Positions 5,982-13,226 of a stretch of DNA of 15,087 bases are shown here, piece by piece. Location: contig SLSM01000050.1 of NCBI GenBank assembly GCA_007130445.1, positions 1-15,087 of the forward strand, written 5' to 3'. The stretch comes from Trueperaceae bacterium (GTDB taxonomy: Bacteria; Deinococcota; Deinococci; Deinococcales; Trueperaceae). The position numbers and the translations under genes were made by a program. The notes below the pieces were generated by a model. That model saw only the letters and a program-made list of their open reading frames with translations. It did not search any database and was not told where the DNA came from. How positions within the stretch are numbered: the first letter of the stretch is position 1; each line of letters opens with the position of its first letter.

Positions 5982-7240
5982 TGTCCGCGACGAAGGCCAT
6001 CACCCGGCCGCGCTTCTCGCTGGCGTCGATCGTGATCGCCGCCGGCGTCGGCAGCCTCACGGTGGGCATGGTCGTCGCGTTGTGGGCCTTGGTCGCCACC
6101 GTCGTCGGTGGCATGGTCACGACCCTTCCGCTCGGACAGGCGCTGCTCGTCGGTCTCGTGCTCGGCGCCGTGATCGGTGCCTTCCGTGCGCATCGCGACA
6201 CGCCGGTGGTGATCGCGATCGCCGCCGGCCTCGTCGTGGCGCTCGTGTGGTTGCTCGTCAGCGGTTTCCGCCCGCTCGGCCTCGAGGCCGTCGAGCCCGT
6301 GTGGGGCGTCGCCTACGCCTTCATCGCCATGGCGGTCGCGGGGCACCTGGTGCGCTACGGTCTGCGGGACTTCGACCTGAGGCGGCCACGGCGTGACGTG
6401 ATCGAACGGGTGATCGTCCGGTTGTTGCGCGGGTTCGGCTTCTCGTTCTTCGCCGTGATCATCCTCTTCCCGTTCTGGTACATGCTGTCGTCGTCGCTGA
6501 AGGGGCGCGCCGCGATGCTGCGCGATCCCGCGAACCTCGCGATCGAGTTCGGCCTCGGCGTTCGCGGCTTGCTGGTCGGGTATCGCGAGGTGCTGTTCAC
6601 CTTCGACTTCTTGAACTTCATCGGCAACAGCGCGCTCGTGGCCTTCGTGACCATGGTCGTGACGCTCGTGATGGCGGTGCTCGGTGCCTATGCCGTCACG
6701 CGACTGGCGTTCCCCGGCCGCACCTTCTTGTCGCGCTCGATCCTGCTGATCTACATGTTCCCGGCGATCGTGTTGGTGATCCCGCTCTACGCCGTGTTCA
6801 CGCAGCTCGGCCTGCGCAACACCCTGCCGGGGCTGTTGATCGTCTACCCGGCCACCACGATCCCCGTCGCGTTGTACATGCTGCGCAGTTACTTCCAGAC
6901 GCTGCCAAAGGACCTGGAGGAGGCCGGGTTGATCGATGGCTGTACGCGCGCCCAGGTCATCTGGCGCATCACGCTCCCGCTGTCGATGCCCGCGATCGCC
7001 TCGGTCGGACTGTACGTGTTCATGATCGCGTGGAACGAGTTCCTGTTCGCGTTCATGTTCCTCGACAACCCCGCCATCTTCACGCTCCCGCGCGGCATGG
7101 TCATGCTCGACAGCCAGGAGGTACCGCGGCAGTACTTGATGGCCGGCGCCATGATCATCACGCTGCCGATCATGCTGCTGTTCTTCTGGTTCGAGAAGTA
7201 CCTGGTCGGTGGACTGACCGCCGGCGGCGTGAAGGGCTGA
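5978..7240 (+). CDS. MalG-like ABC permease with an extra N-terminal membrane domain
   Basis: A 420-residue protein starting at an ATGA overlap with the upstream stop; ATG at 5981 is an equally possible start, and GGAG sits at 5969-5972. Residues from about 146 on are a standard MalG-type subunit: helix 153-172 ending FPFWYMLSSSLKG, core helices, the EAA loop EEAGLIDGCTRAQVIWRITLP (314-334), WNEFLFAF and the C-terminal GGLTAGGVKG. Typical MalG subunits are about 280 residues. Here about 145 residues precede the core, with roughly four hydrophobic segments (about 17-45, 53-69, 77-95, 108-127) and then an Arg-rich turn RRPRRD (135-140). I do not recognise this extension. No ATPase gene follows, so the transporter presumably uses a shared MalK/MsmX-type ATPase encoded elsewhere. 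Confidence 0.88.
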   Translation: MMSATKAITRPRFSLASIVIAAGVGSLTVGMVVALWALVATVVGGMVTTLPLGQALLVGLVLGAVIGAFRAHRDTPVVIAIAAGLVVALVWLLVSGFRPLGLEAVEPVWGVAYAFIAMAVAGHLVRYGLRDFDLRRPRRDVIERVIVRLLRGFGFSFFAVIILFPFWYMLSSSLKGRAAMLRDPANLAIEFGLGVRGLLVGYREVLFTFDFLNFIGNSALVAFVTMVVTLVMAVLGAYAVTRLAFPGRTFLSRSILLIYMFPAIVLVIPLYAVFTQLGLRNTLPGLLIVYPATTIPVALYMLRSYFQTLPKDLEEAGLIDGCTRAQVIWRITLPLSMPAIASVGLYVFMIAWNEFLFAFMFLDNPAIFTLPRGMVMLDSQEVPRQYLMAGAMIITLPIMLLFFWFEKYLVGGLTAGGVKG

Positions 7241-7241
7241 C

Positions 7242-8501
7242 GTGCGGGCTCTGTACGTCTCGACGCGGCTCGCGGGCACCGATGGCGTGAGCCTCGAGAA
7301 CGCCAAGCTCCTCCACGTGTTGGAGGAGCTCGGCTTCTCGTCGCACATGTGCGCGGGTGAGCTCGACGCCGACGGACCACCCGGGAGTCTGGTGCCGGAA
7401 CTGCACTTCCGGGACCCGCTGGCGGTCGAGCTCGGCGCGCGCTTCTTCGGCCCGGGCGAGCCCGACCCCGCCTTGCGTGACGACCTGCGGTCCCGTGCCG
7501 ACACGTTGCGCGGCGCGCTGGAGCGTGTCGTCGACGAGGTGCGCCCCGATCTGCTGGTGCTGCAGAACGTGTGGGCGGTGCCGATGCAGCTGCCGCTCGC
7601 CGAGGCCCTGGCGGGGCTCGTGGCCGAGCGCGGCATCCCGACCCTCTCGCACGAGCACGACTACCACTGGGAGCGCGACCGCTTCGCCGCGGCGCGGCTG
7701 CCCGACTACCTGGACACCTATTTCCCGTTCGACGACCCTTCGGTCGTGCACCTGGCGATCAACAGCCTCGCGGCTGACGCGCTGCGTCGACGCCGCGGTG
7801 TGGAGGCGCTGGTGCTCCCGAACGTGCTCGACTTCGACACGCCGGCACCGGAACCCGACGCATTCGCGGCGACCTTTCGGGAGGCGATCGGCCTGAGCGG
7901 CGAGCAGCGGCTGATCCTGCAGCCGACGCGCGTGATCCCGCGCAAGGGCATCGAGCTCGCGATCGACCTGCTGGCCGAGCTCGGCGACGCGCGCAACGTC
8001 CTGGTGATCACGCACGCCGCTGGCGACGAGGGGCTCGACTACCTGCGCGCACTCGAGCGGCGCGCTCGCGAGCGCTCGGTCGACCTGCGTCTGGTCGACC
8101 ACGTCGTCGGCGCGACGCGGGCGCCGGGTCCCGACGGTACACCGCGCTTCGCGCTGTGGGATACCTACCCCCACGCCGACCTGGTGACCTATCCGAGCCT
8201 CTACGAGGGGTTCGGCAACGCGCTGCTCGAGACGATCTGGTTCCGCAAGGCGGCGCTCGTCAACCGCTACGCCGTGTACGCGGCCGACATCGCGCCGCAT
8301 GGGTTCCGCTTCGTCGAGATCGATGGCGTCGTGACCTCAGAGGCGGTTCGGGCGTTCGCCGCGCTGCTCGATGACCCCGCGGCGCGCGACGCGATGGCCG
8401 ACCACAACCTGCGGCTGGCCCGGACACACTTCGGCTACGGCGCACTGCGCCGCGTCGTCGCCTCCGCACTCGACGCGCTCGGGCCGCCACCCCGACCCTG
8501 A
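7242..8501 (+). CDS. GT-B fold glycosyltransferase, family 4-like
   Basis: A 419-residue protein starting at GTG one base after the permease stop, so translationally coupled and part of the ABC operon. The N-terminal half opens MRALYVSTRLAGTDGVSLE, with the glycine-containing loop of GT-B enzymes and a HEHDYHWERDRF motif (137-148). The C-terminal half has LQPTRVIPRKGIELAI (226-241), with R230 and K235 in the donor-phosphate positions, and the E-x7-E signature EGFGNALLE (E322, E330). The AGTDGVSLE opening recalls, from memory, glycosyltransferases linked to compatible-solute synthesis (mannosyl- or glucosylglycerate type), but I cannot confirm this. It probably makes or remodels a glycoside related to the transported solute. 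The last two bases of its stop codon are the first bases of the operator at 8500-8518. Confidence 0.85.
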   Translation: MRALYVSTRLAGTDGVSLENAKLLHVLEELGFSSHMCAGELDADGPPGSLVPELHFRDPLAVELGARFFGPGEPDPALRDDLRSRADTLRGALERVVDEVRPDLLVLQNVWAVPMQLPLAEALAGLVAERGIPTLSHEHDYHWERDRFAAARLPDYLDTYFPFDDPSVVHLAINSLAADALRRRRGVEALVLPNVLDFDTPAPEPDAFAATFREAIGLSGEQRLILQPTRVIPRKGIELAIDLLAELGDARNVLVITHAAGDEGLDYLRALERRARERSVDLRLVDHVVGATRAPGPDGTPRFALWDTYPHADLVTYPSLYEGFGNALLETIWFRKAALVNRYAVYAADIAPHGFRFVEIDGVVTSEAVRAFAALLDDPAARDAMADHNLRLARTHFGYGALRRVVASALDALGPPPRP

Positions 8502-8520
8502 TACCCGCATGGGGTATCCT
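8500..8520 (+). promoter_or_regulatory. Operator copy 1 overlapping the DUF302 -10 box
   Basis: GATACCC-GCATG-GGGTATC (8500-8518) is a perfect 7+5+7 palindrome. Its right arm contributes to a -10 box TATCCT (8515-8520); a weak -35, CCGACC (8492-8497), lies 17 nt upstream. Binding here would block RNA polymerase. Two further copies with the same spacing occur at 10130-10148 and 12017-12035. Architecture and core resemble sites of CsoR/CstR/FrmR-family repressors, but no such regulator is in the window. Confidence 0.65.
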
Positions 8521-8539
8521 TGCGACAGGAGGTACCGTG

Positions 8540-8944
8540 ATGGACCAACTCCGCGTGACCGTCCCATCCCCACTCGACCAGGTACGTAGCGCGCTCGAGG
8601 TCGCACTGAAGGCGAAGGGCTTCGGCATCCTCACCGAGATCGACCTGCAGGCCACGTTCCGCTCGAAGCTCGATACCGACCACGAGGGGCACCGCATCCT
8701 CGGCGTGTGCAAGCCGCAACTCGCCAAGCAGGCGCTCGACCTGGATCGAGACGTCGCGCTGCTCCTGCCGTGCACCGTCACGCTGCGTGAGGTCGAGGGC
8801 GGTACCGAGGTGCACGCGATCGATCCGCAGCACGTGTTCACGCTCGCCGCGAGCGACACGCGGGCGCAGTTGGTGCCGCTGGCCGCGCAGGTCCGCGCCG
8901 AGTTGGCCGAGGCCCTCGCCGGGATCGACGTCAGCGTGGCGTGA
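8540..8944 (+). CDS. DUF302 family protein
   Basis: A 134-residue protein. AGGAGG (8527-8532) is 7 nt before ATG 8540; a GTG at 8537 is also in frame but closer to the SD. The family pattern is complete: KGFGILTEIDLQATFRSKL (26-44), YRILG-C-x-P equivalent HRILGVCKPQLAKQAL (51-66), DVALLLPCTVTLRE (71-84) and VHAIDPQHV (91-99). DUF302 proteins are small cytosolic alpha/beta proteins of unknown function, often near sulfur-metabolism or thioredoxin-type genes. C57, C78 and H92 are the residues most likely to matter. It carries its own operator-promoter immediately after the glycosyltransferase, and could also receive read-through from that operon. Confidence 0.9.
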   Translation: MDQLRVTVPSPLDQVRSALEVALKAKGFGILTEIDLQATFRSKLDTDHEGHRILGVCKPQLAKQALDLDRDVALLLPCTVTLREVEGGTEVHAIDPQHVFTLAASDTRAQLVPLAAQVRAELAEALAGIDVSVA

Positions 8945-9023
8945 GACGCGCCTCGAACCCCGTCATCCGGGCGAGGGCATGGCTCGCGTCAGCGACGCGT
9001 CGACCGATTGCGACCATCGGTGC

Positions 9024-9036
9024 ACCCGTGACGGGT
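9024..9036. terminator. Weak hairpin in the convergent DUF302 / oxidoreductase gap
   Basis: ACCCG-TGA-CGGGT (9024-9036), extendable outward by GGT/ACC if a two-base bulge is allowed. It lies in the 130-bp gap between the convergent DUF302 gene (ends 8944) and FAD oxidoreductase gene (ends 9075). No T-tract. The position suits a terminator but the structure is modest; I see nothing else in this gap. Confidence 0.3.
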
Positions 9037-9074
9037 ACCGGATCACGTGCACGGTCTCCGGCGAGGCGACAGCG

Positions 9075-10067
9075 TCAACCGCGCGCCCCGTGGGCAGCCG
9101 CCGCGGCCAACCCGGACAAGTACGCGCCTTCGACGCGACCCTCACCGAACGCGTCGCCCGCGAGCGTCAGCCCGGGCGTGACCTCGAACGCTCGGTCTCC
9201 GAGCGTGTACTCGGGCTGCGCGTAGCGCCAGCGATGGTGGAAGGTCCACGTCGGGTCGGTGTCCCACTGCAGCAGTGGACGCGCGGCTGCGAGGAGGTCG
9301 GCCACGATCACCTCGGGTCGGTCCTCGAAGCGCAGACGGCTGAAACTCGGCGTGGCGTGCAGGACCAGCGTCACACCGTCGGTGGTGCCTGGTGCGCGAC
9401 GACTGGAGTCGTGGGCGATCCAAGCGAGGTCGGGATGCTCAGGCAGCTGCACACCCGGCCATTCCGGCGCCTCGACGCCAGCGAAGCCGAGCGCCACGGT
9501 ATGGCAAGGGGCGTAGGTGATGCCCTCTAGGCGGCCGCGGACGTCGTTCGTGATGTCGATGTCGATGAGGAGGGCCAGGGCTTGTGGGACCGGCGCCGTC
9601 ACGATCACGGACGTCGCACGGAAGGTGGGGCCGTCGCGCGTCGCGACGCTCCAGCCGTCCGCGTCGGGCCGCACCGTGGAGACCGTCGTCTGGAGGCGTA
9701 CGTCGAGCCCGTCGGCGAGCACCTTGCCGATGGCGTTCATACCCTCGGGGCAGGCGTAGCGGGGGTGCGATTCGGCGCTTGCCGGGCGCCACCCTTCGAT
9801 CGACGTCCAGCGCGCGACGCCGCGGCTCCACTCCGTGACGACCTCCGCGGCCGACCATGCCTCCACCTGAGCAGCGAAGCGCTCGTCGCGGACGGTGATG
9901 AACTGCGCCCCGTGGTCGATCCGATGGCCGTGCACGGTGCGGCTCGCCGCGCGACCGCCGAACCCACGGCTCTTCTCGAGCACGACGACGTCGGCACCGC
10001 TGGCGCGTAGATCGCGCGCGGCGACGAGACCGGCTACGCCGGCACCAATGACGCATACGTCGCCCAT
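9075..10067 (-). CDS. Renalase-like FAD/NAD(P)-dependent oxidoreductase
   Basis: A 330-residue protein. The N-terminal Rossmann motif is VIGAGVAGLVAARDL with G8, G10 and G13, followed by the ribose-binding E31 in VVVLEKSRGFGGRAASR (27-43) and the family landmark DHGAQFITVRD (51-61). Middle landmarks are PEGMNAIGKVLA and VTAPVPQA; the C-terminal part has WTFHHRWRYAQPEY and the FAD motif LTLAGDAFGEGRVEGAYLSG. This order and length match the renalase-like group in the amine oxidase superfamily (COG3380-type, from memory). In bacterial renalases the substrates are aberrant dihydro-NAD(P) isomers; whether this protein shares that activity cannot be told. A TATCCT box 8 nt before the ATG and no SD suggest a leaderless mRNA. 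It is divergent from the thioredoxin fusion gene. Confidence 0.88.
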   Translation of the reverse strand: MGDVCVIGAGVAGLVAARDLRASGADVVVLEKSRGFGGRAASRTVHGHRIDHGAQFITVRDERFAAQVEAWSAAEVVTEWSRGVARWTSIEGWRPASAESHPRYACPEGMNAIGKVLADGLDVRLQTTVSTVRPDADGWSVATRDGPTFRATSVIVTAPVPQALALLIDIDITNDVRGRLEGITYAPCHTVALGFAGVEAPEWPGVQLPEHPDLAWIAHDSSRRAPGTTDGVTLVLHATPSFSRLRFEDRPEVIVADLLAAARPLLQWDTDPTWTFHHRWRYAQPEYTLGDRAFEVTPGLTLAGDAFGEGRVEGAYLSGLAAAAAHGARG

Positions 10068-10075
10068 GAGCGAGG

Positions 10076-10081
10076 AGGATA
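10076..10081 (-). promoter_or_regulatory. Leaderless -10 box of the FAD oxidoreductase gene
   Basis: On the minus strand TATCCT lies 8 nt before the ATG at 10067, with no SD between. The context CGGTATCCT resembles the right half of the operator found at three other places, but the left half is absent, so I do not count it as a copy. No convincing -35 is seen at 16-18 nt. Confidence 0.45.
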
Positions 10082-10129
10082 CCGCGTCGTGACCTGCCGA
10101 CCGTGTCCGCGCCCTCCGTCAGCGGCAGT

Positions 10130-10150
10130 GGTACCCCGATGGGGTATCAT
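10130..10150 (+). promoter_or_regulatory. Operator copy 2 in the divergent oxidoreductase / thioredoxin-fusion region
   Basis: GGTACCC-CGATG-GGGTATC (10130-10148) has the same 7+5+7 form as copy 1, with one mismatch in the left arm. Its right arm forms the -10 box TATCAT (10145-10150; 5 of 6 consensus) for the gene starting at 10198. The -35 is poor, suggesting dependence on an activator or a weak promoter. It lies 63 bp upstream of the divergent oxidoreductase start, so it might affect both genes. Confidence 0.65.
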
Positions 10151-10197
10151 CGACGGATGCGGACGACGGAGGCAACGGACGAGAGGAGCGACCTGGC

Positions 10198-11001
10198 ATG
10201 GGGGCTCTGAGCTTCGGTCCGCTCGTGCTCTCACTCGACCGCGCGTACGCGGGTGCCGGGTTCTTGGTGTTGCTCGCCGGCGCAGAGCTGCTCGCCCGCC
10301 GTGGGCGACCGGAACTGGCGACGTGGGGCTGGTACGCGGCGCTCGCGGCGTTCGTCGGCGCCCGCCTCGGCTTCGTGCTGGGCAATCTCGACTTCTACCG
10401 GACGACGCCGGGCGCCGTGTTCGCGATCTGGCAAGGCGGCTTCGCGCCCTGGTGGGGCGTCGCGGCAGCCGCCCTCGTCAGCCTCGTGTTCGCGCTTCGA
10501 CTCCCGGCGCTGCGTGGCACGATGGCGGCTCTCGGCCTCGCGGCGATCGCCGCCTGGTGGATCCCCTCGGGTCTCCTGACACCGGTGACGGGCGCGGCCG
10601 GCGTCGCGCTGCCGGCGCTGACGCTGGCGTCGCTCGACGGACCGGAGATGCGGCTCGACCGGCTCCCGACCGGCGCCATCGTCAACGTGTGGGCGACGTG
10701 GTGCCCGCCCTGTCGCCGCGAGTTGCCGGTCTTCTTCGCGGCGGCCGAGCAGCATCCGGACGTCGCGGTGTTGCTCGTCAACCAGCGCGAGAGCGCCGCC
10801 CTGGTCCGCGGCTACCTGCAGGGCGCCGGGTTCCCGAGCACCGGAGTGCTCCTCGACTCCGACGGCACGGTCGGCACGGCGCTGCGGGTGGCGGGGCTGC
10901 CGACCACCTTCGCGTTCGACGCGAGTGGCGCGTTGGTCGACGTCCACGTCGGTGAGATCTCGGCGCCGGCCCTGGCGGCGATGATCGCGCGCGTACGCTG
11001 A
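10198..11001 (+). CDS. Membrane-anchored TlpA-like thioredoxin fused to an Lgt-like membrane domain
   Basis: A 267-residue protein; AGGAG (10184-10188) is 9 nt before the ATG. Residues 1-135 hold about four hydrophobic segments. GPLVLSLDRAYAG, GARLGFVLGNLDFY (54-67) and AIWQGGFAPWWG (76-87) resemble the start of prolipoprotein diacylglyceryl transferase (Lgt), but the catalytic second half of Lgt is absent. Residues 136-267 form a TlpA/ResA-type thioredoxin fold: WATWCPPC (165-172), active cysteines C169 and C172, and cis-Pro loop LPTTF (P236). It should act outside the membrane as a disulfide reductase or oxidase. It is controlled by operator copy 2 and ends 13 bp from the end of a convergent gene. 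Lgt-like/thioredoxin fusions exist in databases as far as I recall, with undefined partners. Confidence 0.88.
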   Translation: MGALSFGPLVLSLDRAYAGAGFLVLLAGAELLARRGRPELATWGWYAALAAFVGARLGFVLGNLDFYRTTPGAVFAIWQGGFAPWWGVAAAALVSLVFALRLPALRGTMAALGLAAIAAWWIPSGLLTPVTGAAGVALPALTLASLDGPEMRLDRLPTGAIVNVWATWCPPCRRELPVFFAAAEQHPDVAVLLVNQRESAALVRGYLQGAGFPSTGVLLDSDGTVGTALRVAGLPTTFAFDASGALVDVHVGEISAPALAAMIARVR

Positions 11002-11014
11002 TCGGACCTGCTGT

Positions 11015-11233
11015 TCAGCCGATGCCTAGCACCTGGCACACGGTACCGGTGACGCCGAAGACGAGCAGGAGGAAGCCGATCGCGATCGCCGCGACACCGA
11101 GGAGCATGGTCTCGGTGCGGCCCACCGAGGCGACCTCGGCGCGTTGTGCACCATGCCCGATGAAGAACCGGACGACGGCGGCTGTGCCGATCACGAACAC
11201 GAACGCTCCGAGAACCAGCATGAACGTACACAT
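11015..11233 (-). CDS. Small two-helix membrane protein
   Basis: The frame is open further upstream, but CGGAGG (GGAGG at 11243-11239) lies 5 nt before the ATG at 11233 and the upstream residues are Arg/Pro-rich, so I choose this start: 72 residues. Two hydrophobic helices (about 4-25 and 44-66) are joined by a polar loop, RFFIGHGAQRAEVASVGRTET. Three Met residues and a Cys lie near the start and one Cys near the end. I do not recognise a family. It lies 148 bp downstream of the carbonic anhydrase gene on the same strand and is convergent with the thioredoxin-fusion gene at only 13 bp, with no terminator between them. Confidence 0.65.
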   Translation of the reverse strand: MCTFMLVLGAFVFVIGTAAVVRFFIGHGAQRAEVASVGRTETMLLGVAAIAIGFLLLVFGVTGTVCQVLGIG

Positions 11234-11342
11234 GGCGGCCTCCGTACCGGACCGGGGCACCCCCCGACCCACCCGGGTGCGGTGCGAAGAACCGCAGGAT
11301 CGAGGTGGGGGGACGCCGTTCGTCTCGGCCACGAGGCCTGCT

Positions 11343-11358
11343 GGGTGCACTCGCACCC
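11343..11358. repeat. Short hairpin downstream of the carbonic anhydrase gene
   Basis: GGGTGC-ACTC-GCACCC is a perfect 6-bp stem with a 4-nt loop, 24 bp past the carbonic anhydrase stop on the minus strand. It may weaken transcription into the small membrane-protein gene or end it. It is short and has no T-tract. Confidence 0.3.
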
Positions 11359-11381
11359 GTACACCACCATGGTAGCGCCGC

Positions 11382-12008
<627 letters not shown>

Positions 12009-12014
12009 TTGGCC

Positions 12015-12043
12015 AGGATACCCGGGGCGGGTATGTACGACAA
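12015..12043 (-). promoter_or_regulatory. Operator copy 3 within the leaderless carbonic anhydrase promoter
   Basis: On the minus strand CATACCC-GCCCC-GGGTATC (12035-12017) has the same 7+5+7 form, with six paired positions per arm. Its right arm runs into the -10 box TATCCT (12020-12015); TTGTCG (12043-12038) lies 17 nt upstream as -35. The -10 ends 6 nt before the ATG at 12008. A repressor here would cover the whole -10 and spacer, as at copy 1. Confidence 0.65.
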
Positions 12044-12065
12044 GGCGAAGGAAGCGCGCCGCCGT

Positions 12066-13136
12066 TCAGTCGCTCGGGAAGGGGAGGGGCGGTTGGACGA
12101 CGCGGCGGTCGACGGGGAAGAGCCCGCTCAGGCTCACGCCGACCAGCCGCAACGCGCCGACGGGTCGCGGCGTGGCGAACAACAGCGCGTCGGCCCACGG
12201 GCGCAGCTCCGTGGTCGACGCCACGGGCGTCGAAGGCGTGATCGATCGGGTGATCACCCGGAAATCGCGGTACTTCACCTTCACCGTGACCGTGCGCGCG
12301 GCCAGGTGGGCACGAACCAGGCGTCGCCCGACCGCCTCGCAGACGGCCGCGAGCTCGCCCTCCAGGTCGGCGCGCGCGCTGAGGTCGCGGTCGAACGTGC
12401 GTTCCGCGCCGATCGACTTGCGGCGGCGGTTCGGGACCACCGGGCGGTCGTCGATGCCTCGCGCGACCTGGCGCAGGAACGTCGCGAGTGAGCCGACGGC
12501 ACCGACCAGCGTCGCCTCGTCGATGCGCAGCAGATCGGCCCCCGTCCGCACGCCGAGCGCGTGCAGGCGCTCGGCGGTCCGTGGTCCCACGCCGAAGAAT
12601 GCCTCGATGGGCAACGCGGCGACGAAGCCCGGGACCTCCTCGGGCGTCACCACCGTCAGGCCGTCCGGCTTGTGCATGCCCGAGGCCACCTTCGCCACGA
12701 ACTTGCCGTTCGCGACGCCGGCCGAGGCGGTGAGGCCGGTCGTCGCGCGGATCTCGGCCTTGATCGCGCGGGCGAGCAGCGTCCCGGACGGTGGTCCACG
12801 CTTGGGCTCGGTGACGTCGAGGAACGCCTCGTCGAGGGCGAGCGGCTCGACCAGGTCGGTGAAGGAACGGAACACCTCGTGCACCGCCGCGGACGCTTCG
12901 TGGTACGCCGCGAAGCGTGGCGGTACCACGATGAGTTCGGGGCATGCTCGCCGTGCGACGGCGGTCGGCATCGCCGAGCGCACCCCGAAGCGGCGTGCCT
13001 CGTACGAGGCCGTCATGACGACGCCCCGTTCGCTGCCACCCCCGACCGCCACGGGGCGTCCGCGTAGACGTGGCTCGTCGCGCTGCTCCACGGCTGCGTA
13101 GAACGCGTCCATGTCGACGTGCACCACCTTGCGCAC
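12066..13136 (-). CDS. dinB: DNA polymerase IV (Y-family translesion polymerase)
   Basis: A 356-residue protein. The frame stays open more than 1.3 kb further upstream, antisense to the racemase gene, but the family start M-R-K-V-V-H-V-D-M-D begins at GTG 13136; GTG 13145 is the only near alternative. Catalytic residues are D8, D102 and E103 (LALDEAFLD, 99-107), with Y13 at the steric-gate position in DMDAFYAAVE. The thumb has the helix-hairpin-helix FFGVGPRTAERLHALGV, and the little finger runs from about 240 with RRKSIGAERTF and VTVKVKYRDF. The C-terminal QPPLPF resembles a beta-clamp-binding tail. It copies across lesions in the DNA-damage response. A TAGCGT box 7 nt before the GTG with GCGACA 17 nt further up suggests a leaderless promoter. 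It is divergent from the gene at 13227. Confidence 0.95.
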   Translation of the reverse strand: MRKVVHVDMDAFYAAVEQRDEPRLRGRPVAVGGGSERGVVMTASYEARRFGVRSAMPTAVARRACPELIVVPPRFAAYHEASAAVHEVFRSFTDLVEPLALDEAFLDVTEPKRGPPSGTLLARAIKAEIRATTGLTASAGVANGKFVAKVASGMHKPDGLTVVTPEEVPGFVAALPIEAFFGVGPRTAERLHALGVRTGADLLRIDEATLVGAVGSLATFLRQVARGIDDRPVVPNRRRKSIGAERTFDRDLSARADLEGELAAVCEAVGRRLVRAHLAARTVTVKVKYRDFRVITRSITPSTPVASTTELRPWADALLFATPRPVGALRLVGVSLSGLFPVDRRVVQPPLPFPSD

Positions 13137-13143
13137 CGAGGCC

Positions 13144-13172
13144 ACGCTAGCAGGCGGGGGCACGGGTGTCGC
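13144..13172 (-). promoter_or_regulatory. Leaderless-type promoter of DNA polymerase IV
   Basis: On the minus strand GCGACA (13172-13167) and TAGCGT (13149-13144) are 17 nt apart, and the -10 ends 7 nt before the GTG at 13136. No SD lies between. The -35 keeps GACA; the -10 fits TANNNT. Confidence 0.45.
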
Positions 13173-13226
13173 TGCGCATTGGTGGACGGCGACCGCAGAA
13201 TGGCCCGGCGCGGCATAGTAGATGCC

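Noticed and set aside
5954..7636. A 560-codon minus-strand open frame antisense to the MalG-like gene
   Set aside because: It is rich in His, Gln, Arg and Asp with no fold pattern, mirroring membrane-helix codons on the plus strand.
10076..10098. A fourth copy of the shared operator at the FAD oxidoreductase promoter
   Set aside because: Only the right arm (CGGTATC) is present. The left arm position holds unrelated bases.
11234..11356. Longer 113-residue version of the small membrane protein
   Set aside because: The first 41 residues are Pro/Arg-rich and run through a non-coding gap with a hairpin. A good SD lies just before ATG 11233.
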